This document shows, piece by piece, positions 10,729 through 22,453 of a stretch of 64,000 nt of DNA (position 1 is its first letter; the number at the start of each line of letters is the position of its first letter). Source of the stretch: Cytospora piceicola. Lineage: Eukaryota; Ascomycota; Sordariomycetes; Diaporthales; Cytosporaceae. The stretch lies in assembly GCA_023375675.1 (NCBI GenBank), contig JALQBC010000003.1, forward strand, positions 682,001-746,000, written 5' to 3'. The notes under the pieces were generated by a model. The model saw only the letters and a list, made by a program, of their open reading frames with translations, was not told the DNA's origin and did no database searches. Made by a program: the position numbers and the translations under genes.

Positions 10729-13700
10729 GTGAGGAAGGGGGGGGGGGCCAAAACTAGCTCCGTGATAATGGAAGGGGGAGGGGGGTGCTACAGTAGCATC
10801 GATAAGGAACCTGCTTGCAAGGTATTTCTGCAACCTGGCATCTGGCAGTGGAACCCTGGGTTTCCTAAAGGGCTCATATTCCGTTCGCATAGGGACGTCT
10901 CCCTTGCAGCTAACGGCAGAAGTGCCTCGGAGTATAATTTAATTGGGATAATGACGACATTTCCTTGTATAGATGATCCCACGATCCTCAAAAGCGTCTC
11001 TGTGCGGTGAAATGATGTAAACCTTGGCACTTCCATAAACCGCAGCATCTCCGATGCTTGAGGTTCTCTGGGGCGCTGATATTGCATATCGCATATCAAG
11101 CTGCCTTGTATTGTGACAAGTCGTGCAGTGTCTGGTATTTTCCGAGACTACTGGACCGGATACTGACCATAACCCACCGAAGCATTGGCTACGCGAGAGC
11201 TCAAGTGCTCTATGTTACATACAATAGTCTCCGCGCAGTGGGTCACTTGCCGTGCAGGTTGGCCTGCATATCAGTCCCCGGGGGAGCTGGGAGGGGGGCT
11301 AAGGAAACAAAAGTTCCCAATTCAAACCACGGCATTGGTTGGTATTCTGGTGCCTATTATGGTGCCTTGGCTCCGCCAGCATGTACCATGCGGTACGGTC
11401 CCCCGGATCTCTCCCAAGGAGACTAGCACGGCCTTTCTGCAGTACCAAAGGATCGCCAAGTGGTTGTACAAACTCGCATGCAGTTCGCGACGTGCATAAA
11501 ACGACGGGCGACGCAGCCCTATGGCCGCCGTCAAGGTATATCCGTGACTTTCCCGGTCCGCGACAGGCCTGGCTGATTAATCAAGGACATTGGGCCCTTG
11601 CCCGGATACAAGCTGAGAAAGCAAAAGCGTGGTCTTCGGAAGTGTGGAAACGGGAGTCACCACGGCTATTGGGGTCGGCCAGTCTGCTTGCCAGGTCACA
11701 GGGTTCCATGCAGATTTCCATGCATTAGGGCACATGTAAGTACTATTGTGTAGTATATTGGTGGCTAAAAGCCGTTGATGCTAGCTTGAACATCGCGAGC
11801 TGGTGTCCTCCTCAACGTTATGTGCCAAGGTAGAGTGCTGATTGTGGGATGGCATGCAGGAGACGGCCATGGGAGTGGGCCGAAGTTATGTCGCAGCCTA
11901 ATGGCTTGAACCTTCTGACAAGGCATACCGGTCCAAAGTTGCCAGTGTGTTGGCCGTAATTCGATCTGTGCCGCAAACCGACGTCAGGAAGGTAGGTGAG
12001 GTAGGTTCCCCAAAATCCTGTCAACTTCGGTACGGTGCAAGGGCCGAGAAGTAATATCAGCTGAGCCGTCACCTCGTCCGACCATTCAATCCAAGGGTAG
12101 GCTGGGCTCGTGCTGGGCTCGTTGCCGGCTATAGGATCCGAGATGCATCGGGGTTTGACGTAGCTACTGGCTATCTGTCACTTTGAGTTCTTCCCCTGGT
12201 CCGGGACGCCGAGGTAGCGGGCCCAATATACCTCCGTCCTATTACAGTATGTCTGGTTATCCTCTGCAGTCTCTGCTATATTCGCAGCATCAGAGGGCTG
12301 GGAGGTTCAACCGAGCCTCTCGATAATGGATCCTCATCATGCAGTGTCAGCTTGAGCCCACCTTTTAGAACGCCACAGTTCCGTGATTGCAGCCATTCCC
12401 GTGAACACGAGCAGCGGTCTTGCGGCAATCGACTCCGTGGTCGTTGTTTGGCCGCCTTTCTCGGGCGCTCGTTTCCGAGATTCCACCGGATACAACTCCG
12501 TGCACTATACCTACTGCCAGCGATTCAATGAGGGCACACGGCAATGCTATATACAGTAGATATGTAGCACGAAACAGCGAAATCGCCGGAGACGATGAGA
12601 ACAATGTACCAAAGGAGAGGCATGACAGACGGTGCCAAGCCCATTGCCGCTATTTGGTTCTCGTTGCCAACCGTCGTCCGCTCCGTCTTGGCCCGCCTGA
12701 GACGTACTCCGGCTGCATCAATGGATCCTGCACAAGCCGCTGTGGGTCAGGGTCCCGTGCCATTGGGCTCAGGACTGCGACCACTACCCGATCCTTCTTG
12801 ATGGACATCTTGCCGCGGCAAAGTACATCGTATTATGGGCTGACGCGGCATGCAGAATTGGCTTCCACCAAGTCTAGCGACATCCCGCGATGGTGGAGTG
12901 GGTTGTGTGGTGTGGAGCGGTAGCCTCTGTGCCGCCGCTGGATGGCATGGGACGTGGAATACTTGATAGTGTACTCAGATGGACCACGTGATCCGGCAAA
13001 TGGCTAGAACACCGGAGGGACAAGAAGGATCCAAGTAGCAATCATCTTACCTATGTCAGCGGGCTGTGTGTTAGTTGGAATGCCTAGTTACCTAGCTGCC
13101 TGACGGCTCGTCAGATATATTCGAAGACGAGATGATACTGGCCATCATTTCATCATGCCTAGGCAGCCCTCATGGGTCATTACCGACTCTGGCGTGTCAA
13201 GAGTGTCACAGAGATTGGTGATACTCGTCCGGGACAGGGAAGTGCAAAACAGACATATAAGGATGTGTCCGATCCGGATCCCAGGCCGTGGGACAGACTA
13301 CTATGAGTTCAAGCGTACTTAGTAGTCTACTGAAATCGGGTCCAAGACATGCTCCTATAAAGTCGATTAGCCCGGATGTTGATACTTCAAATGAGAACCA
13401 GTTTGCAATCTGCAATGGGCAACTTGGCCAAGCAGGGCATCACCGAGGGGTATACCCAAGGAACTCACTGACGGCCTCCTGCATTACTTCGGTGCCACAA
13501 AAGAACACCAGGTTTCGAAACCGTCTTTACCTGAGGTGGTCAAGAGCGTCACAGGATGCCCGGGAAGGGAGATTAGAGATATTGTGGCGTCTTTTCCATT
13601 GTGGTCTACTGTGTGGGCAAACACATACCATTAGGGATCAAAAATATACAAGCCCATCATTTATGGTGGACAAATATCAATAGTCAAGATCAGATGTAAG

Positions 13701-14156
13701 TGAGGTCCCAAAGAGCAGGTGCGTTGACTCATGTTTAATAGTTACAAGCCCGGCATATACAAGGTGGTGAGATTGGAGGTCCTCGTTAACAATCAAGCTC
13801 CCGTTGATTTGCCGATGCGCCAAAAGCCGACCGACGTCAATGAAATCTGGGCGACCACCGCGTGGCATCGGAGCTCGCCCCTTTTTTTTGCCTTTTGCAC
13901 ATGCCAACTTCAGAACGGTTGTGGAAAGCGCCAATGCCACCAATTGCCCTCATATGGACCAAGAGGGCTATTCTTCCGCTTCGAACTGACAGAGGAACCA
14001 GGAGGTAGCCTCGCCAGTGCAAGTGTCACTTGCTCGCCCCTGTAACCCTCGCGTGTGTGTGCTCGTCGTGGGGTTCAGGTCGCTTGCTGGCTGCGCGCCC
14101 ATGCTGCTGTGCTGAGCTGAGCCGTGCAGATTGAATCGAGACAAGAGCTGTGGAAG
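10729..14156. other. 3.4-kb stretch without recognisable genes
   Basis: Many short open frames (longest 167 codons) on both strands show no conserved domain, no splicing pattern that links them, and no transposase or reverse-transcriptase motif. A G run at 10738-10747 follows the regulator stop. No tRNA- or 5S-like sequence was found. Presumably long flanks of the two neighbouring genes. Confidence 0.5.
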
Positions 14157-15956
14157 ATGCGACCGCGACAAACCATCACCCTCGGGGCTGTCGTGCTCTT
14201 GTGCTTCCTCTTCTACACAGCACTGCGACTCGGCGCTCCTCAACGACCGACACTTGTTCCGGATCGGACGTCTACGAAGCCAAACCCGCTAGCTGCTGAC
14301 CCGGCACAAGAGCAGGATGATTCAAGTGGCACAATTGCAAAGGGCGATGCGCCAACTCGCAGCAAGCCCAAGCCAGCCCCCGGTGGCTCCCATCCCATGT
14401 GGCACCTCATCAAGGATGCCGAGGCGAAGCTGGAGGAGATGAAGACGCGACAGTCCAAGACGCTGGCGGAAGCCGTTACCGAGTATCGCCGTCGCTATGG
14501 CATACCCCCGCCGCCCAACTTCGACAAGTGGTACCAGTTCGCAACGAGCAAGGGCGTACAACTCATCGACGAGTTCGACATGATTCACGAACTGATAACG
14601 CCCTTCTGGGGCCTCAAACCATCAACTATACGGAGTCGCGCGGCAGAAGCTCTGGGGTTCGGCAACTCGTTGCTCGGTGTACAGATACGTAACGGCCGGA
14701 TGACCAATATACAGGGTGGTGGAGACTGGCAGCGTGATGCGACGGAAGGGATGATGAAGCCGTTCCTCGAGTACCTACCCAGCATGGACCTATGCTTCAA
14801 CATCCATGACGAGCCACGGGTGGTAGTACCGCACGATGACATGGAACGTCTGGTCGACCTGGCCAAAAATACAAACATGAAGGCGGCCAACAGCGTCGCG
14901 CACCCCCGCAACGAGTTTACGAAGAAGCCCAAGGGGATCAACGAAGGGACTTACTTCACCGAGACGAAACTGACGCGGTTCAACGTGTTCGCGCACCAGC
15001 CCACCTGGACGCACTCACGCATGTCGTGCCCCCCAGAGAGCCCCGCGCGGGCTCTCGAGGAGTCGGAGCGGAGCGACGACCTGGCGAGATACGGGATGGG
15101 CGAGCTGGGGTTCGTCTACAACGCGACGGCCATGTCGGACATATGCTACTCCCCCAGCCTGAGCTCGACTTACGGATTCTTTGAACGGCCCAACGCGTAC
15201 GATATTGTGCACGACCTGTTCCCCATCTTCTCGCAGTCCAAGATCTCGTCATACAATGATATTATCTACCCCTCGCCCTGGTACTGGGCCGATAAGGTTA
15301 CGTACGAGGAGGACAAGGACTATGCCTGGGACACGAAGAGAGACCAGCTCTACTGGAGGGGCTCAACGACGGGCGGCTTCTCTCGTAACGGCGGGTGGAG
15401 GCGGCAGCACCGGCAGCGGTTCGTGCAGAAGATCAATGCAGCGGACCAGGCCAAGATCCTCGCGAATAAAGGAGAGGAGGAGAGCCACCCAAGCTGGGAG
15501 CTCCAGGAGGTCCCTCGTGGCGACTACAAGGACATCGTCAACGTGCAGTTCTCACACGTGGGGCAGTGCGACCCGGGAGACTGCGACGCCCAGGTGGAAT
15601 TCTTCAAGGTCGGGGGCCGGGTCGAGCAACAGGACGCGTGGCAGTACAAATACCTCCTCGACATCGACGGGAACGCCTTCTCGGGGCGGTTCTACGCGTT
15701 CCTGAAGAGCAGGAGTCTGATCTACAAGTACTCGATCTTCAGGGAGTGGCACTACGAGTGGGTGAAGGCCTGGGCGCACTACATCCCGCTGAGCCTGCAC
15801 GGTGACGAGTGGCTCGAGGCCGTGAGGTTCTTCGGGGACGGCGCCCTGGGGAAGAAGGAGGCGGAGAGGCTTGCGCTACAGGGGAGGAACTGGGCGAACA
15901 AGGTGCTGAGGAAGGAGGACATGGAGGTGTGGTTCTTCAGGCTATTGCTAGAGTAA
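14157..15956 (+). CDS. CAP10-domain glycosyltransferase, family GT90
   Basis: A probable Golgi type II membrane glycosyltransferase of the GT90 family (related to cryptococcal capsule protein Cap10 and animal POGLUT-type enzymes). One exon encodes 599 residues. An N-terminal signal anchor (about residues 8-24, TLGAVVLLCFLFYTALRLG) follows a short basic MRPR tail, then a proline/serine-rich stem (30-90) and the luminal catalytic region. The CAP10 core shows WRGSTTGG near residue 399 followed by basic and aromatic residues (GGWRRQHRQR), then YLLDIDGNAFSGRFYAFLKSRS and the FREWHYEW/YIPL segment near 505-550. The ATG at 14157 is preferred; the open frame extends upstream only through a GTG. The acceptor is unknown; a role in cell-wall or glycoprotein glycans is inference. 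It is isolated, with 3.4 kb upstream and 1.8 kb downstream lacking genes. Confidence 0.9.
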   Translation: MRPRQTITLGAVVLLCFLFYTALRLGAPQRPTLVPDRTSTKPNPLAADPAQEQDDSSGTIAKGDAPTRSKPKPAPGGSHPMWHLIKDAEAKLEEMKTRQSKTLAEAVTEYRRRYGIPPPPNFDKWYQFATSKGVQLIDEFDMIHELITPFWGLKPSTIRSRAAEALGFGNSLLGVQIRNGRMTNIQGGGDWQRDATEGMMKPFLEYLPSMDLCFNIHDEPRVVVPHDDMERLVDLAKNTNMKAANSVAHPRNEFTKKPKGINEGTYFTETKLTRFNVFAHQPTWTHSRMSCPPESPARALEESERSDDLARYGMGELGFVYNATAMSDICYSPSLSSTYGFFERPNAYDIVHDLFPIFSQSKISSYNDIIYPSPWYWADKVTYEEDKDYAWDTKRDQLYWRGSTTGGFSRNGGWRRQHRQRFVQKINAADQAKILANKGEEESHPSWELQEVPRGDYKDIVNVQFSHVGQCDPGDCDAQVEFFKVGGRVEQQDAWQYKYLLDIDGNAFSGRFYAFLKSRSLIYKYSIFREWHYEWVKAWAHYIPLSLHGDEWLEAVRFFGDGALGKKEAERLALQGRNWANKVLRKEDMEVWFFRLLLE

Positions 15957-16598
15957 GCTGCAAACCCCCCCCCCTCCTTTTCGAATCTCGAATAAGAACC
16001 GACTTCCGTGGAATCTTGGCTAACAGCAGCGCAGATATGGTCGAGTCGTCGATGATGACCGCGAGAGCATTGGATTCTCTGTTGGTGGTGCCCCAGTCAC
16101 AGAGTGATAGGGTGTTACTTCTGCTTTGTGTTCTGTACATCTTTACAGCCGTTGGAAATAAAATATTTTGATGATGATACCTCGGGTTTCGGTTTGAAAA
16201 ACAAACATCAGCATAAGCATTGGCGTTTTCGATCGTGGCAACGTTGAGGAGCCAGTTGCCTTGTATGACAGACGGGCTTGCGTAGCAATATGAAGTCTAG
16301 AGAATAATACTATATGCGGGTCGTACAGTACCATAAGCTCTGTGGGTGCCCAAGTGTTAACACGATATCCAAGTACGGATATGTTTCTCCTTGCAAAATG
16401 AACACCTAAATCCGCCCAGGCGACTTGAAGGTTGGATCTACAATACTGAGGTATCTCGATAGCTATCATATACCTAGGTACCTACTTAAGTAGGTAGGTA
16501 CCTACCTGGGCACGGTACTTAGTAGGAGCCTGGGTGATTATTAGGTACTTGGGACTTCGGGAGCCTCCTAGCCGCCTGTGAGCATCCCTGCAGCCCTG
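15957..16598. other. Intergenic flank with TAGGTA-rich cluster
   Basis: Contains the GT90 3' flank and, at 16470-16550, a dense cluster of (A)CCTA/TAGG(T) motifs including TACCTAGGTA (16471-16480) and further TAGGTAGGTA copies. No gene is apparent. It ends at the inverted-repeat element. Confidence 0.5.
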
Positions 16599-16604
16599 TC
16601 AGAC

Positions 16605-17351
16605 TACGGTGTCCCACAGGGGTCTTGGGGACAACGGCCGTCGAGGGCACTTTTGACCTTCTTGTTTTTTTATTAGACCTACCCTAGGGGTAGCATACTT
16701 GTCCCAAATCGCGACCTTAATTGAATTGACCTTGATTGAACTGAATCGCGACCTTGATTAAATTGACCTTGATTGATTTGAATCGCGACCTTGATTGATT
16801 TGACCTTGATTGAATTGACCTTGATTGAATTGAATCGCGACCCTGATTAAATTTAAATCGCGACCCTGATTAAATTTGAATCGCGACCTTGATTAAATTT
16901 GAATCGCGACCTTGATTGATTTGACCTTGATTGAATTGACCTTGATTGAATTGAATCGCGACCCTGATTAAATTTGAATCGCGACCTTGATTGAATTGAA
17001 TCGCGACCTTGATCAAATTTGAATCGCGACCTTGATTGAATTGAATCGCGACCTTGATTGAATTGACCTTGATTAGATTGACCTTGATTAAATTTGAATC
17101 GCGACCTTGATTGAATTGAATCGCGACCTTGATTGAATTAACCTTGATTGATTTGACCTTGATTGATTTGACCTTGATTGATTTGACCTTGATTGATTTG
17201 ACCTTGATTGATTTGAATCGCGATAAGTTGAGTTGATTGAAGGGAAAGAGGGTGTGGTTTCGTAGAAGGGGTGGGCGTGAAATTTAAAAAAATAAAAGGT
17301 CAAAAGTGCCCTCGACGGCCGTTGTCCCCAAGACCCCTGTGGGACACCGTA
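16605..17351. mobile_element. 747-bp non-autonomous inverted-repeat element with internal tandem repeats
   Basis: Two perfect 56-bp terminal inverted repeats, 16605-16660 and 17296-17351 (outer end TACGGTGTCCCACAG), enclose a tandem-repeat array. The element is flanked by a direct repeat TCAGAC (16599-16604 and 17352-17357), consistent with a target-site duplication. There is no transposase: the only open frames are repeat-driven (N-Q-S-R repeats). It lies 381 bp upstream of the PUS7 start. Inverted repeats plus duplication are what MITE-like or foldback DNA transposons leave; the superfamily cannot be named (a 6-bp duplication does not by itself identify one). The structure is read directly; mobility is inferred. 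Confidence 0.85.
16709..17225. repeat. Tandem array of about 15/22-bp units inside the element
   Basis: About 515 bp built from two related unit types: a 22-bp unit carrying AATCGCGACCTTGATT(G/A)AATT and a 15-bp unit lacking the AATCGCG part (ACCTTGATTGAATTG). I count 15 copies of AATCGCGA, each containing the palindrome TCGCGA. Units vary mainly by C/T and G/A changes (CCTTGATT versus CCCTGATT, TTGAAT versus TTAAAT). All units point the same way. Confidence 0.9.
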
Positions 17352-17732
17352 TCAGACCCCATGTTCTTATCGATAAGGTTCTTTAGAGGGGCAACTCTTC
17401 CAAAAATTCAGGGACCTTCTATATCAGGTATTGGCTAATAAGTTATCACCAAGTTCGAGGTCACTCTCACCTTAAGAATCAACCACTTTTCAAACTTCAT
17501 TCCTACAACGCACCAGCTGCACATGACCGATTTTACAGCCGCGTCCCAAATCTCATACACCGTTCCCACCACCGCACAACAGAGCAACCGTCGCTTCCCT
17601 GATTTACTCCGCCGACGTCGTCTTCTTAGAGCCTTGCATCCCTCCTTCACGCTACACACCTTAACCTTCTGTCGTGATAACCTCATCAGACCCATTGGTT
17701 GACTGAAGCCTTGCTTCCAGCCTCCTGCCAAG

Positions 17733-20700
17733 ATGGCTACCCCACCACAGGACGCTCAAGCCTGTCCTGAAAAACAGAACAACCAGAGCCACCGCAACCC
17801 CAACCAGCCTGCCAACTATATGCCTTCCGTTCGCGCAGCTTCGGAGAAGAAACTGGGACTTCTCCATTTCAGCTCGCCCCAGAACAATGGCTGGCATGGT
17901 GATGTTCGCAAGAGGTACGTTTACTGCGGGTTTTCGGGGGCTCAATCGGTCCACAGTCAATATACTTTGTGTGTATGGGCAAGCAGTCGCAGCCTTTGCT
18001 CTATCAGCATCGAAGTCAACCTCCACTGCGAACAAGATGAGAATCAATGGCTGACAAGTAGTAGGTTCACGGACTTTCTTGTCAACGAGATTCAGAAGAA
18101 TGGCGAGGTCCTCCACCTTTCAGATTACACTGTTGCCACCAGGCCCACAGACACGGTACGTCAACCCAGGGCAGGACCAACATCATCTGTGACATCTAAC
18201 TAATTGCTGCGTAGGGTGCTCATACTCCTAGAGGAAACTCCCACACGCAAATCCAGCAGAATGTCGACCCAACTCCTGAGATTGATCCTCAGGCTTCCCA
18301 GATCAGCGAGGAGGATGTGAGCGCCCTGCAGGCTCTGCTGGGTGAGCCCACCACTCAGGCATTGAAGGAACTGTACGAGCGCATAGTCACGTCTGGCGCC
18401 AACCGTGTCGACCCTAAAGCCAACTCTGTCAAATTTCCTCCCATGGAGCGCAGTCAGCGAGGCCAAGCCCACCAAGTAAGTCATGGCTTGCTTCCACCCA
18501 TGCGCTCAATGGACTGACTGACAACCACCAAGGAAATCCGTCGCATCTTCAAATCCAAACTGGACACGGAGACCGGCGGCGATGGCCTCATCACGGCCAT
18601 TCCATCCAACAAATTCACCAAAAACCCTCGCGCAGGCGGCCAGCGTCAGCGGTCTGATTTGCCATCGTTCAAGAAACTGGGTGGAGACTACATACATTTC
18701 ACCCTCTACAAGGAGAACAAAGACACCATGGATGCTATCAACCAGATGTGCCGCATCCTGAAGGTTAAGGCCAACAACTTTGGATTTGCTGGCACCAAAG
18801 ACCGACGTGCTGCCACAGTACAGCGCGTTAGTGCCTACCATGTGAAGCACCAGACCCTGGAGTTCCTCAACAGCCAACTTCCGTTCCTCAAGACGGGAGA
18901 CCACAAGTACAGCAAATATCCCATACAGCTCGGAGACCATGGAGGCAACGAGTTCAAGATCACGGTCAAGAATGTTTCTGTCAGCCGCGGCCATGGGTGC
19001 TCGCTTAAGCGTCGGGTACAAATGACCAAGCAAGCTGTCGGAGCTGCCGTGTCTGAGATGGCCAAATACGGCTTCATCAACTACTTCGGTCTCCAGCGGT
19101 TCGGCACTCACTTCATCGGAACCCACGAGCTCGGCAAGATGATTCTGATGGAGGATTACGAGGCTGTTATCGATGGAATGCTGCACGTCGATTCTGACTT
19201 TATGAGTCAGGTCATGGCTGGCGCTGTCGAAGAGACGCCTGCCAACCGAGATGAGATCAACCGGGTTCGTGCGGTCGTCCATTGGAAGACAGCCAAGAAC
19301 GCGAAGGCTGCGCTGCAGTTCATGCCCAAGCGGTTCAGTTCTGAGATGAACGTCATCAAGCACCTGGAGCGAAACCCTCGAGACTTCCAAGGCGCGATTC
19401 TCACCATTTCACGAGGCATGCGCAACCTCTACCTTCATGCATACCAGTCATACGTCTGGAACCATGCCGTCTCACATCGTTGGGCCAAGTACGGATCGAA
19501 GGTGGTACCCGGAGATCTCGTCTTTGCCACCTCAGACACGTCCATGCCGAGCCATGCTGAGGATGTTGAGATGACCGATCCTGATGACTCACCCTTCCAG
19601 AGGGCTCGACCTCTCACCGAAGAGGAGGTCCAGAGTGGCAAGTACAGCATCTTCGACCTAGTTTTGCCCTGCCCTGGCTACGATGTCATCTACCCAAGCA
19701 ACGATATTGGTGACTTTTACGTCGAGTTCATGGGCAAGCCTGAAAATGGCGGTTTGAGCCCCCATAAGATGCGCCGATCGAAGAAGGACTTCAGTCTTAG
19801 TGGGGCTTACCGCCACATTGTTGGCAAGTTCATCGGAGAGCCGAGCTGGGAGGTTCGCACGTACACAGATGACAACGAGCAAATGCGACCGACCGACGCC
19901 AACTTGATCGAGCAACGCAAGGCGGAGCTGAAGGCGCAAGAGATCGCCAAGGATCCTGAGAAGTTGGCCAGCATTTCGAAGTGGAACGATTTTGCAGCCA
20001 ACCCTGCAGTCTTCGATGACCAGATTGCTGCAGAACGCCGTCGTCAACAAAACGAAGCACCCGAGGCTGAACCCCGAGTTAATGACGTCTGGGTGCAGAG
20101 AGCCGAGGACGGCAGTAGTAAGAGGATCAAGACTAAGCATGAGGATCCCCGGCCGACGGCAGCGGAAGTTGACAACAGCGCGCAATCCGCCATTCCATCA
20201 AGTGGCGTGACCAACAACGGCAGTGCCCAGCAGCCCGCAGCGCCAGCCCGGCAGCCAACTGTCCCAACACCCGGTACCGCTGGATTCGGCAGTCTGACCG
20301 AGTCCAAGCCAGACACCATCAAGCCTGTCGGTAACTCATCCCCACCAGTCAAGGAAGAGCACAAGTCGGAGGTTGCCGCAGTGGCGATGGAGGCACTCAA
20401 CAAGCATCTGCAGGGAGCGTCTCCCAACGGTCCTTCGCCCAAGACAGAGGAGGTGGTAGGAGACAATGCCTCTGCCTCGAACAACAAGCCTGCGACATCA
20501 CCGACTGATCTGAACAAGACAGCAGCGTGGTTGCAGAGGAAGAACGATAGCGCCGTCAGGTCTTTCACGCAGCCCGATCTGACTGGTGTGGATGAGGACC
20601 AGATCAAGATCGCAGTCGTCCTCGAGTTCAGCCTGAAGTCCAGCGCCTATGCTACCGTTGTCCTTCGAGAGCTCATGGCTGAAGTTGAGCCGGTGGACGA

Positions 20701-20743
20701 GGGCAGCCCCCTCTACCCTCCCTCAAATGCTTCTCACTCTTAA
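17733..20743 (+). CDS. PUS7: TruD-family tRNA/mRNA pseudouridine synthase Pus7
   Basis: Converts uridine to pseudouridine in tRNA, snRNA and mRNA; the family is eukaryotic Pus7 (TruD). Four exons, 17733-17914, 18065-18155, 18215-18475 and 18533-20743, give 914 residues. The acceptor at 18064/18065 restores the family segment RFTDFLVNEI; exon 4 begins EIRRIFKSKL and carries the catalytic motif FGFAGTKDRRA (Asp near residue 266), then NYFGLQRFG, the TruD insertion domain, and LPCPGYDVIYP. The C-terminal third is an alanine/proline/serine-rich low-complexity extension interrupted by a terminal IKIAVVLEFSLKSSAYATVVLRELM, the conserved Pus7 end, so the length beyond yeast Pus7 (676) is mostly disordered insertion. 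Donors are GTACGT, GTACGT and GTAAGT. The TIR element sits in its upstream region. Identification is secure. Confidence 0.94.
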
Positions 20744-22453
20744 AAGCTTCCTGCTGAGGACGTTGAACATTCTCCAACGGCTCAACAGTTCTGCCTCACA
20801 ATTCCTACACTTCTTGAAGCTCGCAGGAGCATCGACTAAATTAACAGGATCTCTGCGCTTTGCATGGCAATTTTGACGACTACCGCTCGACCTGGTGGTT
20901 TCTCTTTTCTGATTGCCCCGCTCACATGGGGCATGAGCTATGGCTTTTACATATCGCGGGTTCTCAAAGTGTGCTTTTTTTTATTTTTCTGGCCGTGTGG
21001 TACTTCATGGGACCTCTTTCAATGGTCTCGGACCTGAACTTCTGCGCCGAGCAGACATAATCACGAACCTTACGACAAACGCACAGGGATTCAAACGACA
21101 TTGTCGGCCTGCACTAGTAATCTGTCAACTCACATGAGTCTGTTTACGATCATGCATATCTTCTACTGCGAATTGTACAGGTGGTTCGTCCGCCCTGGTC
21201 AGGCTTTGTCGCATATCCCATGAAATCGGGCGGTATCGACGAGTGGGCGGATACGGATGGATTCTTATGGACCTAACTGCCCTTTCAATAGTGTGGTTGT
21301 GTGGTCTTTCCGCCCGACCTGGATGGGCAACATCTCACACAGGCTATTTCGACCTATCTGCCATTCGGTTGGGGGGTGTGGTCTTTTCTACTTGTCTAGA
21401 GAGAATCTCCTACTGTTATCAATTCTCATCTTGAGGAGCTTCGGAGATCAGAAACACGGAATGCATATTATGCCGGAAAAATTGCGGTTGGTATTTGGTT
21501 TGCTTGTATGTATGAATAGATACCTAAAAGGACTTGGCATGCGGGGGAGTATCGTACTGTAGGATAGGAACGTGAAAATAATGATCATGCATTGGGAAAC
21601 GACACGCTCTGCTTGTTCAATTGTGCACAATGTTGGTTCTGAGCTGTTGCGGTCTCACCGCGGCTTGTATGTCGGTGACGGTTTCGTTCTATCTGTCGGA
21701 AACTCGTCTGTCGTGGACGGCTACTACGAACTATACGATCTGGGCAGGGAGCATATTACGCTACGCTGGCAACATTGTGCGACAATCCAGACACTGGGTC
21801 GGTCATATCGAAGGCCTCGTGTTGACGAACAGCACGCAGTGACTGGTCGATGAAATACATTTTTCCATTTGATCTCGAGGTCATCACTCCTCTTAAACCC
21901 AAGAATTCCCGCCACCCCAGTTCCCTAAATCCCTACTATGTGTGGTGAAAACAAATCTGGCCAAAACGACATCCCAACCCAGAAAACTTTGCTAATGACA
22001 GCTTGTAGCCTCAGTTCAAAGGCCCTGCCTCTCTTTCCTTCCCGTCAATGCGTAATGTAATGTGTCGCTGAGGCTGGTACCATTCTTTCGTTTCTCAGCA
22101 CCGTGTCCTTCTTCATCTTCCTCCTCCCCTCCCCTCCCCTTTCATGATTTAGTTATCTCCATGGCCCTGAAATGAGGCCCCAGCGATTAATGATAATATG
22201 AACAGATCCCCATGTTATGCAAAGTCCTCTTTCTCTCTCTCTCCACCTCCATCTCCAGCGCAACCAAATGCTGGTATATGGTATAGCCAGCTCGCTTCCA
22301 GGCGCCAGTTACTCACTGTGTATGGAATGTGCACCCCCATGTAGACACAGACAGCCCATCAGAACATGTTGGAGCCAGTTGTGGATTGGCCTCGTCCCAA
22401 GGCCTACTACCAAATGCATGATCTCTTCGTTTTGAGCGGCTTGTTGACAGTAC
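20744..22453. other. Intergenic between convergent PUS7 and MKK genes
   Basis: 1.7 kb between two stop codons. Frames are under 105 codons with no motifs. A C-rich repeat of CTCCCCTC lies at about 22125-22140. Longer than usual for convergent fungal genes, but nothing recognisable is present. Confidence 0.5.

Noticed and set aside
16709..17225. CRISPR-like array
   Set aside because: Units are contiguous variants of one another with no unique spacers, in a eukaryotic genome; it is a minisatellite inside an inverted-repeat element.
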